This document shows positions 27,501-34,790 of a stretch of DNA of 34,790 bases, one piece after another (position 1 is the first letter of the stretch; each line of letters opens with the position of its first letter). The DNA lies in contig JACQZB010000073.1 of NCBI GenBank assembly GCA_016207925.1, positions 1 to 34,790 on the forward strand, read 5' to 3'. The DNA is from Nitrospinota bacterium (GTDB lineage: Bacteria > Nitrospinota_A > UBA7883). A program made the position numbers and the translations under genes. The notes beneath the pieces were generated by a model. The model saw nothing but the letters and a program-made list of their open reading frames with translations. It was not told the origin of the DNA and ran no database searches.

Positions 27501-27716
27501 ATGACGACCAAGACCATCGCCATCGAGGGGATGAGCTGCGGCCACTGCGTGCAATGGATCAGCCAGGCGTTGATGAAAGTCGAAGGGGTGCAAAACGCCC
27601 GTGTGAGCATCGAAAACCAGAACGCCATAGTGGACTACGACGAAACCCGCGCCACGCCGGATAAAATGAAATCCGCCATCGAAATGGCCGGCTACACCGT
27701 AAAGTCGTTCAGTTAG
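27501..27716 (+). CDS. Heavy-metal-associated (HMA/CopZ-like) protein
   Basis: IEGMSCGHCVQWISQALMKVEGVQNARVSIENQNAIVDYDE: GMxCxxC motif. Confidence 0.92.
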   Translation: MTTKTIAIEGMSCGHCVQWISQALMKVEGVQNARVSIENQNAIVDYDETRATPDKMKSAIEMAGYTVKSFS

Positions 27717-28423
27717 GCGCGCGCCATCTCTTCAAGCGTGCGTTCCGCCGCCGCCTCCGGGTCAGCCGCGGCGATGATGGGCCGCCCCACCACCAGATAA
27801 TCGGCGCCGCCGTGAAGCGCTTCGGCGGGGGTGGCGACGCGTTTCTGGTCGTCCGCCGCCGCCCATCCGGGCCGGATGCCGGGCGTCACCGTGATAAACC
27901 CGGCGCCGCACGCCGCCTTGATCGCGGCCACTTCGTTAGCTGACGCCACCACGCCGGCAAGCCCTGAATCCTTCGCCAATCCGGCCAGCCGGATGACCCG
28001 CGAGTCCACCGGACCGGCGATCCCCACCTGCTCCAGATCATCCGCCCCCATGCTGGTAAGCACGGTCACGGCGATTACTATGGGACGTTTGGCTTCCGGT
28101 TCGCGCGCCACCTCCTCCGCCGCCGCGCGCATCATGGCGCCGCCGCCGAGGGCATGGACGTTGAGCATATCCACCCCCAGCGTCATCGCGGAGCGGCAGG
28201 CGCGGGCCACGGTGGCGGGGATGTCGTGGAACTTAAGGTCCAAAAACACTTTGGCGCCGGCCTCTTTCACGGCGCGCGCGATGGCGGGGCCTTCGGCGGT
28301 ATAAAGCTGGGAGCCGATCTTGAACCAATCCACGCGGCCTTTGAGGGTTTTGAGAAGACGGAGCGCCTCCTTGAGGTCCGGCGCATCCAAGGCGACAATG
28401 AGCCGGTTCCGCGGATCAGTCAC
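27713..28423 (-). CDS. pyrF: Orotidine-5'-phosphate decarboxylase
   Basis: LIVALDAPDLKEAL, FLDLKFHDIPATVARA, VTPGIRPGWAAADDQKRVATPAEAL, YLVVGRPI. Confidence 0.96.
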   Translation of the reverse strand: MTDPRNRLIVALDAPDLKEALRLLKTLKGRVDWFKIGSQLYTAEGPAIARAVKEAGAKVFLDLKFHDIPATVARACRSAMTLGVDMLNVHALGGGAMMRAAAEEVAREPEAKRPIVIAVTVLTSMGADDLEQVGIAGPVDSRVIRLAGLAKDSGLAGVVASANEVAAIKAACGAGFITVTPGIRPGWAAADDQKRVATPAEALHGGADYLVVGRPIIAAADPEAAAERTLEEMARA

Positions 28424-29225
28424 CGGCGCTTTCTTTCTTTTTGGCCGGGAACATCAGCCGCGCGGCGATGATGCTCCCTTCGTACAGAATCAGCATCGGC
28501 ACGGCCATGACCACCTGCGAAAACACGTCCGGCGGGGTAAGGATGGCTCCCACGATAAACGCCAGCACCACGAAATAGGGGCGCTGGCGCGCCAGCCAAT
28601 CGGGCGTGACCAATCCCATCCGCACCATGAACAGGATCACGACGGGAAGCTCGAACACCAGCCCAAAGGCGATGGTCATAAGAAACAGGAAGGAGATGTA
28701 TTCGCTCACCGAGATCATCGGTTTCAATCCCTCGCCGCCGTAGCCGATGAGGAACTGCAAGCCAAAGGGTAACACCGCGAAATAGCAGAACGCCGCGCCC
28801 ACGACGAAAAATACCGTCCCGAAAACCACAAAATAGCCGGTGTAGCGCCGCTCCGCCCCTAACAGGCCGGGCGCCACGAACTCCCATATTTGGTAAAGAA
28901 TCATCGGCATGGAGATAAACACCGCCGCGTACAGGGAAATTTTCAAATAGACGAAAAACGCCTCCGCGGGGGCAAGGAACACCAGGTCAGTCCCCAAGGG
29001 GGCGCGCACCATCTGGAACAGCCCCTCGGAGAGCGCGTATAACACGGTGAACGTGACGCCTACAGTGATAATGCAGTACACCAGCCGCCAGCGCAGTTCT
29101 TCAAGATGCACGGTGAAAGGCAGTTTTTCCTCCGGGGCGACCTTGCGGACCACCCGCTTGCGCGAATAGAGGTTTCCGGTCTGCTCGCCGGCGGGCTGGG
29201 GCTTGGCTGGTTTTTCGTCGCTCAT
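28416..29225 (-). CDS. tatC: Sec-independent protein translocase TatC
   Basis: PFTVHLEELRWRL, FFVYLKISLYAAVFISMPMILYQIWEFVAPGLLGAERRY, FGLVFELPVVI. Confidence 0.96.
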   Translation of the reverse strand: MSDEKPAKPQPAGEQTGNLYSRKRVVRKVAPEEKLPFTVHLEELRWRLVYCIITVGVTFTVLYALSEGLFQMVRAPLGTDLVFLAPAEAFFVYLKISLYAAVFISMPMILYQIWEFVAPGLLGAERRYTGYFVVFGTVFFVVGAAFCYFAVLPFGLQFLIGYGGEGLKPMISVSEYISFLFLMTIAFGLVFELPVVILFMVRMGLVTPDWLARQRPYFVVLAFIVGAILTPPDVFSQVVMAVPMLILYEGSIIAARLMFPAKKKESAGD

Positions 29226-29302
29226 TCCGGTTCCGTCATGGTTCGCCTATTATACATGGCCCGGCGCCCGTCACACGCAAGCCGGAAACTTTGGCGGGAC
29301 CT

Positions 29303-29689
29303 CTACAGTTTCGCGCCGCAGGAAGAGCAGAATCGGTGGGCCGCCTGCGCCGGTTGGCCGCAGGCGGGGCAAAAACGTCCGGCGGCGCGCGCGGCGGGTT
29401 TGGGGGATGGTTCCCCGCGCTCGATCCGCTCCAGCAGCGACAGGGCGTCGGCTTCCAGTTCGGCCTTCAGCGCTTGGTAGTCGCCCTCGTCAATCTTGCC
29501 GGTGCGGTAATCGAAATCCAGGTCCTTAAGCGCCGTGTAGGCGGCGTCGCGGCGCGTGAGCAGTTCGGAGAAATCGCTGTCGGTAAGGATGGCCCCTTGC
29601 GCCTCCGCCGTCTCCTCGCGCAAAAGCGGCCAAGCGATGACTAGCAGCGCGGCCCCCGCCAGCGCGATCTCAAACATCAACAAACCCAT
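29303..29689 (-). CDS. CcmI-like N-terminal protein with C-terminal zinc ribbon
   Basis: LLTRRDAAYTALKDLDFDYRTGKIDEGDYQALKAELEADAL; FCPACGQPAQAAHRFCSSCGAKL; adjacent to ccmH. Confidence 0.75.
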   Translation of the reverse strand: MGLLMFEIALAGAALLVIAWPLLREETAEAQGAILTDSDFSELLTRRDAAYTALKDLDFDYRTGKIDEGDYQALKAELEADALSLLERIERGEPSPKPAARAAGRFCPACGQPAQAAHRFCSSCGAKL

Positions 29690-29704
29690 ACGTCTGTTTC
29701 CCGG

Positions 29705-30214
29705 TCAGGCGTCGAAATCCCGAAGCTCGTTTTTGAGTTTTTCCGACAGCGCGGCGCGCGCCGGATCGGCTGGCGCGCGTTTGGCTCCGGCGGACGTTTC
29801 CGCGCGGGCCGACTCACCCTTGCGCGCCCAGCGCCGGGCGATGCTCCCCACCGCCACCCCCGCCGCCGCCAGCGCAAGGAACGGCATGGCGTAGCCCACC
29901 AGGTTAAACCCCTCCTTGGGCGGTGCGGAGCGGATCACCTCGCCGTATTGGGCGATAAAGGATGACACGATGTCGTCATACGTCTTGCCCCCCGCGATCA
30001 TCTCCCGGATGCGGGCGCGGGCGGGAATGGCGAACGAGCAGTCGGTGTGCGGACAGGTCTTGATCGTGGCGTTGCACCCGCACAGACACATCAGATCCGT
30101 GCTTACCCGGTCGAACAGCGCTTGGGGTTCCTCGGCGGCCGGCGCGGGGCTGGCGATGAAAAATCCCGCCGCCACCGCCAGCGCGAACACGGCGCCGGTA
30201 AGTGAATACCTCAT
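29705..30214 (-). CDS. ccmH: Cytochrome c maturation protein CcmH/NrfF family
   Basis: DLMCLCGCNATIKTCPHTDCSFAIPARARIREMIAGGKTYDDIVSSFIAQYGEVIRSAPPKEGFNLVGYAMPF. Confidence 0.88.
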   Translation of the reverse strand: MRYSLTGAVFALAVAAGFFIASPAPAAEEPQALFDRVSTDLMCLCGCNATIKTCPHTDCSFAIPARARIREMIAGGKTYDDIVSSFIAQYGEVIRSAPPKEGFNLVGYAMPFLALAAAGVAVGSIARRWARKGESARAETSAGAKRAPADPARAALSEKLKNELRDFDA

Positions 30215-30248
30215 ATTTCGATGATAACACAGTGGGGGAATTGGCGCT

Positions 30249-31904
30249 TTACCGGGAGCGGGTCTCAAAAAAACCCAAGGCAAGCCACGCCACCGCCGCG
30301 GCCATGGGGGCGTAGAAATACACGGAGCGCTCCTCCTCCAGCCCCAGGCTGATCTCCGCGAATTCTAAATAGGCCAGCGATGACACGGCCAGCCCCACCC
30401 CCGCCGCCAGCGCCCCGCGGACAAGCCACCGCGCGGGCGAGGACCCCTGGCGGTCCGCCAACGCCGCGCCGAATCCCAGCGCCAGCGCCATGGGTGTGTG
30501 CGTTACGAGGCCGTAGGGGAACCAGATGTCATTCTCGATGAAATGGGCGGTGAGGCGGTAGTCAATGATGAAGCCCACGATCCCCACGCCAAGCCCGATC
30601 AGCGCCGCGCGCCGCCAGACCCCCACACCGTACCGGAATACCATCGGCCCCGCCACGGACGCCGGCCCCGCCAACAGCCAAAACACAAGTTCGTACCACG
30701 ACAACGACGGCAATTCCACGTTATCCGCGATGAACCGCGCCGCGGTGGTCGCCAACAAGGCGCATACGGCGGCCACGCCCGCCGCGGGCAGCGGCAGGTG
30801 TTGAAGCCGCTCGGCGATGGTCAAGGGATCCGGCACGGCGATGGGCGGGCGGAAGGGCGAGGTGGAGGAAAAGTCCTCCAGCTTTTTGCGCTCCGCCTCC
30901 ATCTGCTCCTTCTGCTGCTCCATCCGCCGCTTTTCGCCTTCCAGCTTGCGCCGCTCGTGCTCCACGCGCATCTTGAGTTTGCTGACCTTGTCCTTCTCAT
31001 CAATCCCCAGGTAGCGGCCCAGCGCCGCGTGAAGCTGCTCGGCGGACTGGTAACGGGCGTTGGGCTTTTTCTCCACGCATTGGGCGATGATGTTGAACAG
31101 TTCGCGGTCCACCCCGTCAATGTAATCGGGAAGGGTTTCGCGGTGATGGGTGATGATCTCCTGCGGCGTGGCGCCGCGGAAGGGGTGCCCGCCCGCCAGC
31201 AACTCGTACATGGTTAACCCCAGCGCGTACAGGTCGCACCGGGCGTCGGCGTGGGCGCCGTCGAATATTTCCGGCGCCATGTAGGCCAGCGTCCCGGCGA
31301 TCTCTGGGCGCTCGCCGGAGCCGGCCACCAGGGCGCGCGCGATGCCGAAGTCCATCAACTTCACCTCCTTGGCGGTGGTGATCATGATGTTGGCCGGCTT
31401 GATGTCGCGGTGAACCACGTTGCGCTTGTGGGCGTAGTCCAGCGCGGCGCAGATTTTATAGGCGATTTGCGCCACGGACTTGGGATCAAACCGTTTGCCG
31501 GGCCGCCGCGCGGCGAGGTACTTCAAGTCGCGCCCCTCGATGTACTCCATCAGCAAGAAGGCGTACTCGCCGTCGCGCTCGAAATTGATCAGCCGCATGA
31601 TGGCCGGGTGGGTGAGCATCATGGCCACCTGCGCCTCCTGCTTGAGCCGCTCTACGGCGGCCTCGTCGCGCGAGACGTTGCGCTTGAGCAGTTTGACGGC
31701 CACGGGGCGCGCAAGCTGCTCGTCCTGGCCGGAGTACACCACGCCCATGCCGCCCTCGCCCAGCTTGGACTTGATGCGGTAGCGCCCGCCCAAGGCGGAG
31801 CCGGGCGCCACCTCCACATACTCGCCGCGGCCTTCCGTCTGCTGGGTGGTGAAGGTCTGGCTGATGAGTCCGGCGACGTCGCCGTCTTCCTGGGGAGGGG
31901 TCAT
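30249..31904 (-). CDS. Membrane-anchored Ser/Thr protein kinase
   Basis: YRIKSKLGEGGMGVVYSGQDEQLARPVAVKLL, VVHRDIKPANIMI, MDFGIARAL, AYMAPE; coiled coil then multiple TM segments. Confidence 0.95.
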   Translation of the reverse strand: MTPPQEDGDVAGLISQTFTTQQTEGRGEYVEVAPGSALGGRYRIKSKLGEGGMGVVYSGQDEQLARPVAVKLLKRNVSRDEAAVERLKQEAQVAMMLTHPAIMRLINFERDGEYAFLLMEYIEGRDLKYLAARRPGKRFDPKSVAQIAYKICAALDYAHKRNVVHRDIKPANIMITTAKEVKLMDFGIARALVAGSGERPEIAGTLAYMAPEIFDGAHADARCDLYALGLTMYELLAGGHPFRGATPQEIITHHRETLPDYIDGVDRELFNIIAQCVEKKPNARYQSAEQLHAALGRYLGIDEKDKVSKLKMRVEHERRKLEGEKRRMEQQKEQMEAERKKLEDFSSTSPFRPPIAVPDPLTIAERLQHLPLPAAGVAAVCALLATTAARFIADNVELPSLSWYELVFWLLAGPASVAGPMVFRYGVGVWRRAALIGLGVGIVGFIIDYRLTAHFIENDIWFPYGLVTHTPMALALGFGAALADRQGSSPARWLVRGALAAGVGLAVSSLAYLEFAEISLGLEEERSVYFYAPMAAAVAWLALGFFETRSR

Positions 31905-31979
31905 GTCAGTTCATTGCCGTGGTCAAATATCCGTACATTATACACGGCGCGAAGGCCGGGTCGGGTATCATGAACGGTC

Positions 31980-33011
31980 ATGGAACGCGAACTCATCACC
32001 TTGGGGATCGAGACGTCGTGCGACGAGACGGCGGTGGCGCTGTTGCGCGGACGGGCGGAGATTCTGGCCTCCGTGGTGGCCTCCCAAACCGATCTGCACG
32101 AAAAATACGGCGGCGTGGTGCCGGAGTTGGCCTGCCGTCGCCATGTGGAAACTCTGCCGCTATTGGTCCGCGAGGCGTTTGCGCGGGCGGGCATCGGCAA
32201 GGAACAAGTTGGGCTGGTGGCGGTGACGCAGGGGCCGGGGTTGGTGGGGGCGCTGCTGGTAGGCCTCTCCTATGCCAAGGCGTTCGCGTGGGCGCGCCGC
32301 CTGCCTCTGGTTCCCGTCAACCATATCGAAGGTCATCTGGCGGCGGGGTTCGTGGCGCGGCCGGATACGCCGTTGCCCGCCGTGGCGCTGATCGTCTCCG
32401 GCGGGCATTCGGAATTGTTCCACATGGAACGCCCCGGCGCGCTGGTCAAACTGGGATCAACCCGCGACGACGCGGCCGGCGAGGCGTATGACAAGGTGGC
32501 GCGCCTGTTGGGCCTGGGCTATCCCGGCGGGCCGGTGATGGACCGGCTCGCCCGCGAGGGGCGCGCCGTGTATCCCCTGCCGGTGGCGCTGCACGGCGCC
32601 GATACGTTGGATTTTTCCTTCTCCGGGCTTAAAACCGCCGTCAAGAATCTGGTCCGGGCGCTGGAAAAGGAGGGCGCGCCGTTGCCAGTGGCGGACATCG
32701 CCTCGTCATTCCAACGCGCGGTGGTGGAAGCGTTGATCCGCAAAACCCGGCTGGCGCTGGAGCGCGTCCGCCCCGCGTCGCTGATCGTGGGCGGCGGCGT
32801 GGCCAGCAACAGCGCCTTGCGCGCCGCCGTGGAGACGCTGGGCAAAGAGAGGGGCGTTGTGGTGACGGTTCCGCCGTTGGAATTATGCGCGGACAACGCG
32901 GTGATGATCGCCGCCTCCGGCGCGATGCGCTATCTTGCCGATCCGGCCAATCCCGCCTGGCGCGACTTTCTTGCGCTCGACGCGCTGCCAAGTTGGCCGG
33001 TGGGGGAGTAA
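31980..33011 (+). CDS. tsaD: tRNA N6-adenosine threonylcarbamoyltransferase TsaD
   Basis: TLGIETSCDETAVALL, VTQGPGLVGALLVGLSYAKAFAWARRLPLVPVNHIEGHLAAGF, VSGGHSELF, GGVASNSALR. Confidence 0.97.
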   Translation: MERELITLGIETSCDETAVALLRGRAEILASVVASQTDLHEKYGGVVPELACRRHVETLPLLVREAFARAGIGKEQVGLVAVTQGPGLVGALLVGLSYAKAFAWARRLPLVPVNHIEGHLAAGFVARPDTPLPAVALIVSGGHSELFHMERPGALVKLGSTRDDAAGEAYDKVARLLGLGYPGGPVMDRLAREGRAVYPLPVALHGADTLDFSFSGLKTAVKNLVRALEKEGAPLPVADIASSFQRAVVEALIRKTRLALERVRPASLIVGGGVASNSALRAAVETLGKERGVVVTVPPLELCADNAVMIAASGAMRYLADPANPAWRDFLALDALPSWPVGE

Positions 33012-33033
33012 CTATTTCGCAGCAATTTATGCT

Positions 33034-34575
33034 CTATTGTAGTTCCAAGCCTAGCGTCCTTTGTTTGGGCGCAACATATCTGTCTAACCGCTCCTTGAAA
33101 ACCAATGCGTCTGGCAGTGGCAACCGCTCTAATGCGCGAGGTTCGACTTTAATGGCATCGCCACCGTATGACTTCCCCACCTTGCGTAGATTAGCAATAG
33201 TTTCTGGATTGGAGAGTACGTTCCAAAGTTGTTTGTTGAACTCTTTAGAGTTGTGATGAGGATAAACACAAAGAAAACTTGTCAATGGAACCACCGATGC
33301 GCGATTTCGTATAAAACGAGCGCTTCTTCGACCAAGATAAGCAAAAATGAAAGGAGGAACTTCACGTCTTTCCATCCGATACCAAGGTTTCCGAGTCATA
33401 ATAAGCGCTCTGCTGGGCAATCCTATTTTTTCTCCCACCTTAAGGTACTTCTGTACGCTTAAAGAAAGATCATGTAAGGGTAAATCGCCAATGCTTATCA
33501 GGCGCGTAGGTCTCTTACTGGCCTCCAGTCGCTCTAAATCAATTTGATCAATTGTTTCACCCTGTACGTCCCTGGTTCTTCCAATCGCTTTTACTAACAA
33601 GTAATCCGGGATGCCAAGTTCCTTGGCGCGAGCATGCGTCATGAAAAAGAAATCATTGGCGCCGGTGGCGATGCCGCGCATTACCGATGCAAAATCTCCT
33701 AACGTAAATTGAGTACAACAGTCCGTTGGAGGCCTCGACAAGCCAGTAGACAAACCTTCGGAAAGCGATCTCCGATGCACCTTTATTCGTGGTAACTGCA
33801 TCCCTTGCTGTCCAGTTACAACAGCAATTAATCCCAGTGGGTCGCGGTCATCGCATTCAATCCAATCAAACTGGGCTGTTGGTTTCTCATTTTGGATGAG
33901 AAACACGAGGGCGTTGGTGTCAACGTCAGGAAACGGGGTAATTTTTGACTTGAAAGTGATGACGGCGTCCAACTTATAAAGCGAGCATATCCATTGCCAA
34001 AGCGCATGAGTAAAAATACCTTCGCAGATGTCCGCCGAAACAATATAAGCGAGCCGTCCCCCAGACGCCAATGCGTTAAGCGCCCTGATCAGGAAATACA
34101 CGTGTAATCCAGCCCGTCCATCAATATGCCGCCCAGTCATTTTCCGTGCGAAATCACCCAACTGGCTTTTCAGTGAAGTTGAAATCCGATGATGGCGGAT
34201 ATAGGGAGGATTCGCTATGATGGCCGGAAACACATCTTGTCGTGAATCCAGAATGAAATCCCTTATTTCAACATGACGTAAATCTTCATCATCCAAGCCA
34301 GAATTTTTTGCTCGAATAAGCACATCAGCATCAACGTCGCGCCCAATCAATGTCAGGTTAAGGCGGCTTACTTGCGCATAACGCTTCGCCGCCCGGAAAA
34401 ATGCGCCCTCACCAAGCGCGGGGTCAAGTAGCTGATTCGGTCTATCTTGCAGGACGTATGCAACCATGACATCCGCGATCCAATCTGGAGTCCAAAATTG
34501 TCCTTTTGCACGAAGGGTTTCGCGTAATACTCCAGTCCTAGGCAATCTGCGTTGTTTCTTACTCGCAAAAGGCAT
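33034..34575 (-). CDS. N6-adenine DNA methyltransferase (gamma-class, Eco57I/TaqI-like)
   Basis: GQFWTPDWIADVMV, LLDPALGEGAFFRAA (SAM motif), IIANPPYIRHH (NPPY motif); C-terminal target-recognition-like region. Confidence 0.9.
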   Translation of the reverse strand: MPFASKKQRRLPRTGVLRETLRAKGQFWTPDWIADVMVAYVLQDRPNQLLDPALGEGAFFRAAKRYAQVSRLNLTLIGRDVDADVLIRAKNSGLDDEDLRHVEIRDFILDSRQDVFPAIIANPPYIRHHRISTSLKSQLGDFARKMTGRHIDGRAGLHVYFLIRALNALASGGRLAYIVSADICEGIFTHALWQWICSLYKLDAVITFKSKITPFPDVDTNALVFLIQNEKPTAQFDWIECDDRDPLGLIAVVTGQQGMQLPRIKVHRRSLSEGLSTGLSRPPTDCCTQFTLGDFASVMRGIATGANDFFFMTHARAKELGIPDYLLVKAIGRTRDVQGETIDQIDLERLEASKRPTRLISIGDLPLHDLSLSVQKYLKVGEKIGLPSRALIMTRKPWYRMERREVPPFIFAYLGRRSARFIRNRASVVPLTSFLCVYPHHNSKEFNKQLWNVLSNPETIANLRKVGKSYGGDAIKVEPRALERLPLPDALVFKERLDRYVAPKQRTLGLELQ

Positions 34576-34641
34576 TTACTTTTTCTCCAACAATTCCAAA
34601 ACGGAAAACGCTTCTTTGCTTAATTGTGACCGCCCACCAAC
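34576..34641 (-). pseudogene. 3' remnant of an ORF upstream of the methyltransferase
   Basis: In-frame ...RFVGGRSQLSKEAFSVLELLEKK stop; TAA directly abuts the methyltransferase ATG (TAAATG). Confidence 0.45.
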
Positions 34642-34657
34642 AAATCGAACCCCGCAT

Positions 34658-34790
34658 TCAACCGGCAAGCGCAACGCTCATCCCGTTAAAGACTTCCAGC
34701 GGCGTTTTGTAGCCAAGGCATTTCCTCGGACGGTTATTGAGCCAACGCTCGACCTCCACGATCTTATCGTCACTCACGCTATCCACGTCC
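34658..34790 (-). mobile_element. IS30-family transposase, C-terminal part (runs off the window)
   Basis: Reverse-strand translation DVDSVSDDKIVEVERWLNNRPRKCLGYKTPLEVFNGMSVALAG stop; LNNRPRK-LGYKTPLEVF is the IS30-family C-terminal signature. Confidence 0.85.

Noticed and set aside
30249-33011. Kinase-tsaD-methyltransferase neighbourhood as a defence island
   Set aside because: The Ser/Thr kinase has an ordinary membrane-anchored architecture and tsaD is housekeeping; only the methyltransferase looks accessory.

Overview
The window is a mostly high-GC bacterial chromosomal segment, consistent with an uncultivated proteobacterium-like lineage; I make no taxonomic claim. It is dominated by housekeeping genes: hemB, queH, trpBA, dacB, recJ, rnhA, trmFO-topA-dprA-glnE, a PPi-type phosphofructokinase, pyrF, tatC, ccmH, a Ser/Thr kinase and tsaD. 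Two lower-GC accessory patches are present. One (about 15.0-16.3 kb) carries toxin-antitoxin remnants. The other (33.0-34.8 kb) carries an N6-adenine DNA methyltransferase next to an IS30-like transposase that runs off the window edge. I did not find a convincing complete new defence or biosynthetic system. The most notable signals are: (1) at least three conserved genes (batE-like, trpB, glnE) that each look internally deleted with a frame switch, plus a truncated HepT toxin and a C7 homopolymer frameshift; this is either real decay or an assembly problem and needs read-level checking. (2) A family of nested inverted-repeat elements at three loci. One copy is fused in frame to the rnhA N-terminus, and one locus is enclosed by 17-bp terminal inverted repeats like a MITE. 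(3) An unlisted 58-aa small ORF with a good ribosome-binding site right after that MITE-like element. (4) A gene tail directly abutting the methyltransferase start, apparently cut off by the IS30 insertion.
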